Positions 29,809-39,063 of a stretch of DNA of 64,000 bases are shown here, in pieces; position 1 is the first letter of the stretch, and each line of letters opens with the position of its first letter. This DNA is from Candidatus Rokuibacteriota bacterium. GTDB lineage: Bacteria > Methylomirabilota > Methylomirabilia > Rokubacteriales > CSP1-6. The notes below the pieces were generated by a model. It was not told the DNA's origin. It saw only the letters and a program-made list of their open reading frames with translations, and ran no database searches. Location of the stretch: contig QHTB01000155.1 of assembly GCA_003220615.1 (NCBI GenBank), positions 53,861 to 117,860 of the forward strand. Direction: 5' to 3'. Position numbers and translations under genes: made by a program.

Positions 29809-29818
29809 ACGGTACCAT
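29809..29818. promoter_or_regulatory. Putative bidirectional promoter core: overlapping -10 elements around GGTACC
   Basis: Plus TACCAT 9 nt before GTG 29828; minus TACCGT 11 nt before GTG 29797. Confidence 0.55.
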
Positions 29819-29827
29819 AGGGCCACC

Positions 29828-31876
29828 GTGCCCGTCCCGCCGCACGCACCCAAGATTCCCAGGCTCGACGTCGTTCACGGCGACCGCCGCGAGGACAATT
29901 ACTTCTGGCTGCGCGACAAGGACGATCCGCGTGTCACCGCTTACCTGGAAGCGGAGAACGCGTACACGGCGGCCGTGATGCAGCCGATGGAAGCGTTCCA
30001 GGACGCGCTCTACCGGGAGATCCTGGGCCGCATCAAGGAAGACGACGCGACCGTTCCCTACCGTCGCGGCAATCACTTCTATTACTCGCGCACGGAGAAG
30101 GGCAAGCAGTATCCGATCCACTGCCGCAAGGCCGCCCGGCCGGATGAGCCCGAGGAGATCCTGCTCGATCTCAACGCCCTGGCCGTGGGCCATCCCTTCC
30201 TCGCCCTCGGCGCTTATGCCGTCAACGACGACGCCGACCGGCTCGCCTACACGCTCGACTACACCGGCTTTCGCGAGTACACGCTGTTCGTGAAGAACTT
30301 GACGACGGGCGAGCTGGAGCCCGATCGTATCGAGAAGGTCTCGACGGTGGCGTGGTCGGCGCGGCCGGGTACGCTGCTCTACGTCAGCGAGGACGCGGCG
30401 AAGCGGCCGCACCGTCTCTGGCGTCACCGCCTGGGCGACGCCAGCGACGACCTGATCTTCGAAGAAGCCGACGAGCTCTTCCGCGTCCACGTGTGGCGCT
30501 CTCGCAGCCGCGCCTGGCTCTTCGCCGCGTCGCGCTCGTTCACCAGCTCCGAGGTTCGCTACGTGCCGGCGACAGATCCGGCTGGCGCGTGGCGGACGGT
30601 GCTCGAGCGGGAGAAGGACCACGAGTACGACGTCGATCACGGCGTCGGGCCCGGGGACGGCGTCTTCTACATCCGGACCAACGGCCAGGGCCGCCGCAAC
30701 TTCCGTCTCGTCCGCACGCCGGTCGCCGATCCACGGCCCGAGCACTGGACCGAGCTCATCGCGCACCGCGAGGACGTGATGATCGAGGACGTCGACGTCT
30801 TCGCCGGCCACTACGTCACCCAGGAGCGTGACGACGGGCTCACCCGCCTGCGCGTGACCGAGATCGCCTCCGGCGTCTCGCACTTCGTGCAGTTCCCCGA
30901 GCCCACGTACGAGGTGGATGCCGAGCCGAACGCCGAGTTCGTGACGCCGCGCTACCGCTTCCGCTATCAGTCGCTGATCACGCCGGCCTCGGTGTTCGAT
31001 TACGACATGACCGCGCGGACGCTGACGCTCCTCAAGCAGACGGAGGTGCTCGGCGGCTACGAGCCCGCGCGTTACCGGTCCGAGCGCATCCACGCCACCG
31101 CGGCCGACGGCACGCGCGTGCCCATCTCGCTCATCGCGCCCACGGCGACACCGCGCGACGGCTCGAGCCCGCTCCTGCTCGCGGGCTACGGCGCGTACGG
31201 CTTTCCGTACCCGGTCATCTTCTCGTCGAGCCGGTTGAGCCTGCTCGAGCGCGGCGTGACCTTCGCCATCGCCCACGTCCGCGGCGGCGGCGACCTCGGC
31301 AAGCGCTGGCACGATGCCGGCCGCATGCTCGAGAAGCGCAACACGTTCACCGACTTCATCGCGTGCGCCGAGCACCTGATCGCCCGCGGCGACACCGCCC
31401 CCGACCGGCTCGTCATCGAGGGCGGCAGCGCTGGCGGCCTGCTCATCGGCGCCGTGCTCAACATGCGGCCCGAGCTGTTCCGGGCCGCCGTGATGCGCGT
31501 GCCGTTCGTGGACGTGATCAACACGATGCTCGACGAGTCGTTGCCGTTGACGGTCGGCGAGTTCGAGGAGTGGGGCAACCCCAAGATCCTCGCCCAGTAC
31601 GCCTACATGAAGACGTACTGCCCGTACACCAACCTGGCCGCGCGGCGCTATCCCGCGATGCTGATCAAGACGTCGCTCCACGACAGCCAGGTCATGTACT
31701 GGGAGCCCGCCAAGTACGTGGCGCGCCTGCGGACGCTCGACGCCGACGGCCATCCCTTGCTGCTCAAGACCGTCATGACGGCCGGCCACGGCGGCCCCTC
31801 CGGGCGCTACGACGCGCTTCGGGATCTCGCCTTCGATTACGCCTTCGTCCTGGATCAGCTCGAGCGCAGGTCGTAA
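29828..31876 (+). CDS. ptrB: S9 prolyl oligopeptidase family / oligopeptidase B
   Basis: DNYFWLRDKDDPRVTAYLEAENAYTAAVM; IEGGSAGGLLIGAVLN catalytic Ser motif; GHGGPSGR His. Confidence 0.88.
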   Translation: MPVPPHAPKIPRLDVVHGDRREDNYFWLRDKDDPRVTAYLEAENAYTAAVMQPMEAFQDALYREILGRIKEDDATVPYRRGNHFYYSRTEKGKQYPIHCRKAARPDEPEEILLDLNALAVGHPFLALGAYAVNDDADRLAYTLDYTGFREYTLFVKNLTTGELEPDRIEKVSTVAWSARPGTLLYVSEDAAKRPHRLWRHRLGDASDDLIFEEADELFRVHVWRSRSRAWLFAASRSFTSSEVRYVPATDPAGAWRTVLEREKDHEYDVDHGVGPGDGVFYIRTNGQGRRNFRLVRTPVADPRPEHWTELIAHREDVMIEDVDVFAGHYVTQERDDGLTRLRVTEIASGVSHFVQFPEPTYEVDAEPNAEFVTPRYRFRYQSLITPASVFDYDMTARTLTLLKQTEVLGGYEPARYRSERIHATAADGTRVPISLIAPTATPRDGSSPLLLAGYGAYGFPYPVIFSSSRLSLLERGVTFAIAHVRGGGDLGKRWHDAGRMLEKRNTFTDFIACAEHLIARGDTAPDRLVIEGGSAGGLLIGAVLNMRPELFRAAVMRVPFVDVINTMLDESLPLTVGEFEEWGNPKILAQYAYMKTYCPYTNLAARRYPAMLIKTSLHDSQVMYWEPAKYVARLRTLDADGHPLLLKTVMTAGHGGPSGRYDALRDLAFDYAFVLDQLERRS

Positions 31877-31915
31877 GCGGCATCACATTTGCTTGCAGGA
31901 ACCGGCGGCGATCCG

Positions 31916-32368
31916 ATGAGCCCGAATATCGGTACGGGCGCTGAGAAACGGAGAAAAGATTTGCCCAGACCGGCGAAGCGGGAACCCATCGAGGCGCCGA
32001 GCCCGGTCGTGCTCGTCGTCGACGACGTCGAGGACAGCCGGGAACTCTACGTTCAATATCTCTCCTTCCTCGGCTATCAGGTGTACGGTGCCGCCAACGG
32101 GCTGGTCGGGCTCGAGCTGGCTGCCCTCCACCATCCCGAGGTCGTCGTGCTCGATCTGTCGATGCCCGGCATGGATGGCTGGGAGGTCTGCAACCGGCTG
32201 AAGCGCGAGCCCTCACCACCGAGGGTGATCGTGGTCACCGGCCACGGGATGCGCGGCACGCCGCAGACGCAGCGCGAGCTGCCCTGCGACGCCTATTTCC
32301 TGAAGCCGTGTCTTCCCGACGATCTGGAGTCCGAGATCCGCCGTCAGCTTCGCCCGCGCGCCGCCTGA
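31916..32368 (+). CDS. Response regulator receiver protein with N-terminal extension
   Basis: VVLVVDDVEDSRELYVQYLSFLGYQV...VVVLDLSMPGMDGWEV...FLKPCLPDDL. Confidence 0.88.
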   Translation: MSPNIGTGAEKRRKDLPRPAKREPIEAPSPVVLVVDDVEDSRELYVQYLSFLGYQVYGAANGLVGLELAALHHPEVVVLDLSMPGMDGWEVCNRLKREPSPPRVIVVTGHGMRGTPQTQRELPCDAYFLKPCLPDDLESEIRRQLRPRAA

Positions 32369-32410
32369 AGCCTCCCCGCGCGAAGCCTCTCGCGCGAACG
32401 CCTCCGCGCG
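32368..32410. repeat. Short degenerate tandem repeat, 3 units of 14-15 bp
   Basis: AAGCCTCCCCGCGCG / AAGCCTCTCGCGCG / AACGCCTCCGCGCG. Confidence 0.7.
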
Positions 32411-32444
32411 AACGTGGTAGCATCCCCTCCGCCGAGGAGGGCTC

Positions 32445-33854
32445 ATGGCCAACGACGATCTGCGCTTCATGCCCGCCGCCGATCTCGCCGCCGCGATTGC
32501 CCGGCGCAAGGTCTCGCCGGTGGACGCCGTGAAAGCCGTCCTCGACGCGATCGACGACACGAAGACGCTCAATGCGTGGGTGACCGTGGACGCCGACGCA
32601 GCGTTGAAGGCGGCCCGCGCCGCCGAGCGCGCGGCGATGCGGCGGGGCGTGCGCCTCGGGCCGCTGCACGGCGTGCCCTTCGGCGTGAAGGACCTCGTCA
32701 TCACGAAAGGCGTGCGCACGACGTTCGGCACGCCGCTCTATCGCGACAACGTCCCGACCGAGGACGCGCCGTCCGTCGCGCGCATGAAAGCGGCCGGCGG
32801 CATCATGATCGGCAAGACCAACACGCCCACCTTCGGCTGGGTCGGCGTCACCGACAACCTGATCTTCGGACTCACGCGCAATCCGTGGAACCCCGAGCGC
32901 ACGCCGGGCGGCTCGTCGGGCGGCGCGGGAGCCGCGCTCGCCGCCGGAATGGCGCCGCTCCACATCGGCACCGACGGCGGCGGCTCCATTCGCAAGCCGT
33001 CGGCCTTCACCGGCACCTTTGGCCTCAAGGCCTCGTATGGCCGCGTGCCCGTGTATCCGGCCAGCGCGGCGTGGAGCGTCTCGCACGTCGGCCCGATGAC
33101 CCGCACGGTGAAGGACGCTGCGCTGATGCTGAACGTCATCGCCGGCCCCGACGAGCGCGATCCGTATTCGCTGCCGGCCGAGCGCGTGGACTACGTGAAG
33201 GCGCTCAAGGGATCGCTCAAGGGGCTGCGCGTCGCGTACAGCGAGACTCTCGGCCTGGCCCCCGCGGTCGATCCCGAGGTGCGCGACGCGACGGCCAAGG
33301 CCGCGCGCGTGTTCCGCGAGCTCGGCTGCCGCGTCGAGGCGACGAATCCGTCCTGGGCATCGCCGTGGGAACCGTGGCGGGCGATCTTTCTCGGCGGCAT
33401 CGCCGCGCGGCTCGCGCCCTACCTCGACCGGAAGAAGGAGATCGATGCGGGCCTGCTCGCCATCGTCGAGGAGTCGCTGGCGTGGCCGCCGGCGAAGTAC
33501 GTCCAGGCCTGGGTCGATCGCCTGGCCTGGTGCGCCAAGGCCATGGTCTTCTTCGAGCGCTATGATCTGCTCCTCACTCCGACGGTCGCGTCACCGCCCT
33601 TCCCGCACGGCATCCTCTATCCCGGCGAGATCGACGGCGTGAAGGTCGGCCGCGAGGCCTCCAGCATCTTCACGTACCCCTTCAACCTGACGGGCCAGCC
33701 CGCCGCCTCCGTGCCGTGCGGCTTCACGAAGGATGGCCTGCCGATCGGGCTCCAGATCGTCGGCCGCCGCTTCGACGACGTGACGGTGCTCCGCGCCTCG
33801 GCCGCATTCGAGACGGCGCGGCCGTGGATCGCTCGCCGTCCGGCGCTCTCCTGA
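32445..33854 (+). CDS. Amidase (amidase signature family)
   Basis: TPGGSSGGAGAALAAGMAPLHIGTDGGGSIRKPSAFTG. Confidence 0.9.
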   Translation: MANDDLRFMPAADLAAAIARRKVSPVDAVKAVLDAIDDTKTLNAWVTVDADAALKAARAAERAAMRRGVRLGPLHGVPFGVKDLVITKGVRTTFGTPLYRDNVPTEDAPSVARMKAAGGIMIGKTNTPTFGWVGVTDNLIFGLTRNPWNPERTPGGSSGGAGAALAAGMAPLHIGTDGGGSIRKPSAFTGTFGLKASYGRVPVYPASAAWSVSHVGPMTRTVKDAALMLNVIAGPDERDPYSLPAERVDYVKALKGSLKGLRVAYSETLGLAPAVDPEVRDATAKAARVFRELGCRVEATNPSWASPWEPWRAIFLGGIAARLAPYLDRKKEIDAGLLAIVEESLAWPPAKYVQAWVDRLAWCAKAMVFFERYDLLLTPTVASPPFPHGILYPGEIDGVKVGREASSIFTYPFNLTGQPAASVPCGFTKDGLPIGLQIVGRRFDDVTVLRASAAFETARPWIARRPALS

Positions 33855-33860
33855 CGGGTC

Positions 33861-34541
33861 GTGACCGCCCTCCTCGAGACGCTGGAGATCGAGACCGCCC
33901 CGTCGCCGCGGGCGGCCGTCATCTGGATGCACGGCCTCGGCGCCGACGGCCACGACTTCGCCGGCATCGAGCGTGAGGTGACGCCGCCCGGCGCGGCCGT
34001 GCGCTACGTGTATCCGCACGCGCCTATGATGCCGGTGACGATCAACAACGGCTACGTCATGCGCGCCTGGTACGACGTCTTCGGCGTCGCCGGCGAGCGG
34101 CGTGAGGACGAGGCGGGCGTTCGCGCCTCGCAGGAGCGGGTCGAGCAGCTCATCGCGCGCGAGAAGGCCCGCGGCGTCCCGGCGCGGGCGATCGTGCTGG
34201 CCGGCTTCTCCCAGGGCGGCGCGATGGCGCTCCACACCGGGCTCCGTCACCCCGAGCGGCTGGCCGGCGTGATGGCGCTCTCGTGTTTCCTGCCGGTGGC
34301 CCGCTCGGTCGCGACCGAGGCCAGCGCCGCCAACCGTGACGTACCGCTCTTCATGGCCCACGGCATCGCCGACGACCTGATACCCGTCGCCCGCGCCCGC
34401 GCCGCGCGCGACACGCTGCTCGGGCTCGGCTACGAGGTCGAGTGGCACGAGTACCCGATGGCGCATTCGCTGTGCCCGCAGGAGATCGAAGACATCGCGG
34501 CCTGGCTGCAGCGCACCCTCGAAAGGAAGGAGACTCCATGA
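33861..34541 (+). CDS. Carboxylesterase / phospholipase family alpha/beta hydrolase
   Basis: VIWMHGLGADGHDF, LAGFSQGGAMALHTGLR; GTG start. Confidence 0.88.
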   Translation: MTALLETLEIETAPSPRAAVIWMHGLGADGHDFAGIEREVTPPGAAVRYVYPHAPMMPVTINNGYVMRAWYDVFGVAGERREDEAGVRASQERVEQLIAREKARGVPARAIVLAGFSQGGAMALHTGLRHPERLAGVMALSCFLPVARSVATEASAANRDVPLFMAHGIADDLIPVARARAARDTLLGLGYEVEWHEYPMAHSLCPQEIEDIAAWLQRTLERKETP

Positions 34542-35116
34542 CGCCTCCCGTGGATCCCAATCAGGTCCTCATGACCGGCGAGAACTCGTTCATTCGCCTG
34601 AGCTCCGACGGCGGCAAGACGATGACCGACCGCTTCAGTCACTGGCGCGTGCTGTGGTGCCCCGACGGCGCCGGCCACGCGCTCTTCGTGCACAGCACGC
34701 TGATCGACGGCCAGGTGAAGATCTACAGCGACAACCCACCGGTCGCCCGCTGGCTGCAGAAGACGATCGAGACCCTCCTTTATCCCGCGTTCGCCGACGA
34801 GAAGCTGCCGATCGCCGCGGCGAAGTTCACGCGGACGGGCGACGCGCGCTCGACGGCCAGCGAGGACGTCGTCGCCGGCAACGACCGGATGCGGCTCACC
34901 TGGCGCGAGTTCATCGAGCCCTTCGTGCTGACGATGCCGCCCGGCTTCATGAATCGGCCGATCGGCGTGTTCAGCACGTTCTTCCCGGCCCGCTCGGCCC
35001 AGGTCGAGCTGAACGGCAAGACCGCCAAGGGGCAACCGTGGGCGGAGACACGCGGTGATCGCCAGTCATCCAGCGCGTGCCTGGCCTGGTCGGAGACGTG
35101 GGTCAAGCCCAGGTGA
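34538..35116 (+). CDS. Conserved hypothetical protein, translationally coupled
   Basis: ATGA overlap upstream and GTGA overlap downstream; no recognised motif. Confidence 0.65.
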   Translation: MTPPVDPNQVLMTGENSFIRLSSDGGKTMTDRFSHWRVLWCPDGAGHALFVHSTLIDGQVKIYSDNPPVARWLQKTIETLLYPAFADEKLPIAAAKFTRTGDARSTASEDVVAGNDRMRLTWREFIEPFVLTMPPGFMNRPIGVFSTFFPARSAQVELNGKTAKGQPWAETRGDRQSSSACLAWSETWVKPR

Positions 35117-36165
35117 GCAACGCCTTCGCCGCCGCCATCGAGTACCACCGGAGTCACGAGACCCGATGGCGGCGGGATTTCCTGACCGACGACGGACGCT
35201 ACATCGGCGTCGCCGACGAGCCCGCGGCGGTCGGCGACGTCCTCGGTGCCGTGCTGCCGCGCGGCGGCCCCAACGGCGTGATCCGGCGCGGCGGTGAGAT
35301 CGTCGCCGAGTGGGGCGAGGCCGAGCGCGTCGACATGAGCTTCTCAATCGCCAAAAGCTATCTCTCCGTGCTGGCCGGCCTCGCCCTCGCGCGCGGGCTC
35401 ATCCGCAACGTGGACGACCGCGTCAGCAGCTACAGGCTCGACGAGAGCTTCGCGACGGCGCAGAACCGGAACATCACCTGGCGCCACCTGCTCCAGCAGA
35501 CGAGCGAGTGGCAGGGCACGCTGTGGGGCAAGCCGGACACGATCGATCACAATCGTGACGTCGGCAAGAGTGAGCTCGGCCACTCCGACAAGGGACGCGT
35601 GCGGCCCATGCGTCCGCCCGGCACGCTCTGGGAGTACAACGACGTGCGCGTCAACCGGCTGAGCCTGTCGCTCCTTCGGATTTTCCGCGAGCCGCTGGCC
35701 GACGTGCTGCGCCGCGAGATCATGGATCCGATCGGAGCGTCCCGCGACTGGCAGTGGCAGCCCTATCGGAGCTCGACGGTCGAGATCGACGGCCGCCGCT
35801 TGCCGTCCGTCCCCGGCGGCTCACACTGGGGCGGCGGGCTCTGGATGTCGAGCCGCGATCATGCCCGCTTCGGATCACTCCTCGCGCAGGGGGGACGGTG
35901 GAACGGCCGCGCGCTGCTTCCGGCGGAATGGATCACCGAGATGCGCCGGCCGTGCGCCCTGAATCCGGAGTACGGGCTCCTGACGTGGCTCAACACGGGG
36001 CGCCGCCAGTTCCCGAGCGCTCCCGAGTCGTCCTTCGCTGCGCGCGGCGCCGGCAGCAACGTCATCTGGATCGATCCCGAGCACGACCTCGTCGTCGTCG
36101 TGCGCTGGATCGACAAGCCGCACGTCGACGGCTTCATCGCGCGCGTGCTCGACGCCGCGCGCTGA
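35113..36165 (+). CDS. Serine hydrolase, beta-lactamase/class C family
   Basis: SxxK motif SFSIAKSYLSVLAGLALARG; YND-like LWEYNDVRVN; WGGGLWMSSRDHARFG. Confidence 0.88.
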   Translation: MSNAFAAAIEYHRSHETRWRRDFLTDDGRYIGVADEPAAVGDVLGAVLPRGGPNGVIRRGGEIVAEWGEAERVDMSFSIAKSYLSVLAGLALARGLIRNVDDRVSSYRLDESFATAQNRNITWRHLLQQTSEWQGTLWGKPDTIDHNRDVGKSELGHSDKGRVRPMRPPGTLWEYNDVRVNRLSLSLLRIFREPLADVLRREIMDPIGASRDWQWQPYRSSTVEIDGRRLPSVPGGSHWGGGLWMSSRDHARFGSLLAQGGRWNGRALLPAEWITEMRRPCALNPEYGLLTWLNTGRRQFPSAPESSFAARGAGSNVIWIDPEHDLVVVVRWIDKPHVDGFIARVLDAAR

Positions 36166-36208
36166 GGACCGGGGCCGCTCGCACTTCGCGGTACGCTGGA
36201 TGGCACCG

Positions 36209-36829
36209 ATGTCACAGATGCCGCTCTTCGCCGATGCCAGCACGACCGTGCTCGTGGACGACCAGCTCGGACGGATCGCCTACACGCCGGGTGTCGTGCC
36301 CGCCGAGATCGCCCGAGCCTGGTTCGCCGAGCTGCGCGAAGGCGTGCCGTGGAAGAGCGAGCGGCGCCGGATGTACGACCGCGACGTCGACGTCCCAAGG
36401 CTCCTGGCCCACTTCTGGCTGGCACCGGAGGAGGATCGCGTTCCCGGCGCGATCCGCGCCGCCGCCGCGATGGTGACCGCCACCACGGGGGCGCCGTTCA
36501 ACAGCGTCGGCCTCAACTTCTATCGTGATGGTCGCGATAGCGTGGCCGCGCACAACGACCACCTGGACGAGATCGTCGACGGTTCTTCCATTGCGCTCGT
36601 GTCACTGGGCGCCGTCCGCCGCATGACCATCCGGGCCAAGAAATCGCCGCGGCGCGCGATCCACATCGACCTCGAGGCCGGCAGCCTGCTCGTCATGAGC
36701 TACGAGACGCAGCGGCACTACACGCACGGGATCCCGAAGACCAGAGAACTCGTCGGCCCGCGCATCAGCCTCGCATTCCGCGTGAAGCCGGCGCGCGAGA
36801 TGGCGGGCCAGTCGGCCGTCTACGGCTGA
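36209..36829 (+). CDS. alkB: AlkB family alpha-ketoglutarate-dependent dioxygenase
   Basis: NFYRDGRDSVAAHNDHLDE, HYTHGIPK, GPRISLAFR. Confidence 0.87.
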   Translation: MSQMPLFADASTTVLVDDQLGRIAYTPGVVPAEIARAWFAELREGVPWKSERRRMYDRDVDVPRLLAHFWLAPEEDRVPGAIRAAAAMVTATTGAPFNSVGLNFYRDGRDSVAAHNDHLDEIVDGSSIALVSLGAVRRMTIRAKKSPRRAIHIDLEAGSLLVMSYETQRHYTHGIPKTRELVGPRISLAFRVKPAREMAGQSAVYG

Positions 36830-36831
36830 AG

Positions 36832-37983
36832 ATGGTCAGCAGCGACGTCGTGATCGTGGGCGGCGGGATCGTCGGCATGACGACGGCGTACTACCTCGCC
36901 AGGGCGGGTGTCCGGACCGTGGTCATCGAGCGTGACGCCATTGGCAGCCATGCCTCGGGGTTCGCGTATGGCGGTCTGAATCCGTTGAGCGGCTTCGGGA
37001 TTCCGGGACCCCACGCCGAGATCGCGCAGGCGGGCATGCGACTGCACCGGGAACTGTCCGAGAGCGTCGTGGAGGAGACCGGAATCGAGATCGAGTTCCG
37101 CGTTCGCTCCTCACTCGCCCTGGCCCTGAGCGAGGCGGACGCGCGGCGGCTGCAGGCGGCCCTGCCCTGGCAACAAGAACAGCCGGGATATACCGCGCGC
37201 TGGCTCGAGGCCGCCGAGGCGCGCCGGGTGGAACCGCGGATCTCGGACGACACGCGCGGCGCCGTCTCGATCGAGGGTACCGCGGATGTTGAGCCGTATC
37301 GCCTGGTGCTGGCGCTGACCCGCGCCTCGGAACGTCTTGGTGCGAGACTGCAGCACGGACGCGTCACTGGCCTGCGGCGTGACGGCGGCCGCGTGACGGC
37401 CGTGCTGCTCGAACGGAGCTCTGTCGAATGCTCCTCGGTTGTGCTGGCCATCGGCCCCTGGAGCAGCGAGACCTCGGCCTGGCTCGACGTGCCGATCGAC
37501 GTCCATCCGCTCAAGGGGCAGATCCTGCGCCTGAAGGCGCCCGGGCCCTCGGTGCCCTGCTCGGTGGGCTGGGGCCACAATTACGCGACGACCAAGCCCG
37601 ACGGCCTGCTCTGGGCGGGCACGACGGAGGAGCACGCCGGCTTTGACGAAGAGACGACGGCGGCGGCTCGCGACGAGATCGGCGCGGCCCTGGTGAAGAT
37701 GCTGCCTGCGATGGCCGACGCGCAGATCGTCCACCAGACGGCCTGCCTGCGCCCGGTGGCATCCGACGGGCTGCTGGTGCTCGGCCGCGTGCCCGGGATC
37801 GAGGGCGCCTACGTGGCAACGGGCGGCGCCCGTAAGGGCATCCTGTTCGGACCCGCCATGGGGCGCGCCATCGCGGATCTCATTCTCGGCGACACACCCA
37901 AGATCTCGCTCGAGGCGTTCGCCCCGGGCGCTTCGCGGAGGCGTTCAGGCGATGAGCAAGACGCAAGGGACCTGGGGCGATGA
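36832..37983 (+). CDS. FAD-dependent oxidoreductase (DAO family)
   Basis: DVVIVGGGIVGMTTAYYLARAGVRTVVIERDAIGSHASGFAYGGLNP. Confidence 0.9.
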   Translation: MVSSDVVIVGGGIVGMTTAYYLARAGVRTVVIERDAIGSHASGFAYGGLNPLSGFGIPGPHAEIAQAGMRLHRELSESVVEETGIEIEFRVRSSLALALSEADARRLQAALPWQQEQPGYTARWLEAAEARRVEPRISDDTRGAVSIEGTADVEPYRLVLALTRASERLGARLQHGRVTGLRRDGGRVTAVLLERSSVECSSVVLAIGPWSSETSAWLDVPIDVHPLKGQILRLKAPGPSVPCSVGWGHNYATTKPDGLLWAGTTEEHAGFDEETTAAARDEIGAALVKMLPAMADAQIVHQTACLRPVASDGLLVLGRVPGIEGAYVATGGARKGILFGPAMGRAIADLILGDTPKISLEAFAPGASRRRSGDEQDARDLGR

Positions 37984-39028
37984 GGTCGCGAAGCGCCTCG
38001 AGGGCATGGTGGCGCTGCGGCGCGACTTCCATCGCCATCCCGAGCTGTCGTTCGCGGAGCAGCGCACGTCGCACATCATCGCGGAGCGTCTCACCACCGC
38101 CGGGCTCGAGGTGAAGACCGGCATCGCGAAGACGGGCGTCGTCGGGATCCTGCACGCGTGCGGGCACGACGGCCACACCGCGATCGCCATCACCGCCGCC
38201 GAAATCCTCGCGGCGCGGCGCAAGGAGCTGCCGGGCACGGCGGTCTTCATCTTCCAGCCGGCGGAGGAAGTGCTCGCCGGCGCGAAGCCGATGATCGAGG
38301 CTGGCGTGCTGGAGCACCCGCGCGTCGACGAGATCTACGGCCTGCACCTCACGACGCAGGACAAGACCGGCACCGTCAACGTGCGGCGCGGGCCGACGAT
38401 GGCGTCCGGCGACGGTTTCAACGTCGAGGTGACGGGCAAGGGCGGTCACGGCGCCTATCCGCACCTCTCGGTCGATCCGATGACGGCGGCGGCGCACATC
38501 CTGATCGGCATGCAGAGCCTGGTCACGAAGGAAGTCGCGGCGAAGGAGACGGTCGTGCTGTCGGTCGGTCAGATCACCGCGGGCACCAAGAACAACATCA
38601 TCCCGGACAAGGCGATCATGCGCGGCACGCTGCGCACGTTCGACATGGACGTGCGCGAGCGGATGCTCGGACGCTTGCAGTCGTTCACCTCCGACATGGC
38701 GCGCGCCTATCGCGCCGAAGCCCAGGTCCAGCTCACCATGGGCTGCCCGCCGGTCGTCAACCCCGAGCGGGAGACGGAGCTGGTGCGCGCGTGCTGCATC
38801 GACGAGATCGGCGCGGATTCCGTCATCGAAGGCCCGCCGGTGATGGCGAGCGACGACATGAGCCTCTTCCTGCGCGCGCGTCTCGGCTGCTACTTCCGTG
38901 TCGGCATCGCGCCCGCGCACGACCGTGAGGTGCCGCACCACGCCCCGGAGTTCGAGATGAACGAGGACGGCCTGCCGGTCGGGCTACGGCTCGCGCTGGC
39001 CGTTCTCAGGAGTCGCCTCGGCGCGTAG
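37952..39028 (+). CDS. M20 family amidohydrolase (IAA-amino-acid hydrolase-like) with apparent internal in-frame deletion
   Basis: LRRDFHRHPELSFAEQRTS, HACGHDGHTAIAITAAEIL, GGHGAYPH; the usual RADMDALP segment is missing. Confidence 0.85.
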   Translation: MSKTQGTWGDEVAKRLEGMVALRRDFHRHPELSFAEQRTSHIIAERLTTAGLEVKTGIAKTGVVGILHACGHDGHTAIAITAAEILAARRKELPGTAVFIFQPAEEVLAGAKPMIEAGVLEHPRVDEIYGLHLTTQDKTGTVNVRRGPTMASGDGFNVEVTGKGGHGAYPHLSVDPMTAAAHILIGMQSLVTKEVAAKETVVLSVGQITAGTKNNIIPDKAIMRGTLRTFDMDVRERMLGRLQSFTSDMARAYRAEAQVQLTMGCPPVVNPERETELVRACCIDEIGADSVIEGPPVMASDDMSLFLRARLGCYFRVGIAPAHDREVPHHAPEFEMNEDGLPVGLRLALAVLRSRLGA

Positions 39029-39063
39029 GGTGACCGCGCCGGGGTCGTGCTTTTGTACCGGCG

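Noticed and set aside
29807-31789. 660-aa minus-strand ORF
   Set aside because: Exact antisense of the prolyl oligopeptidase gene, with no recognisable domain
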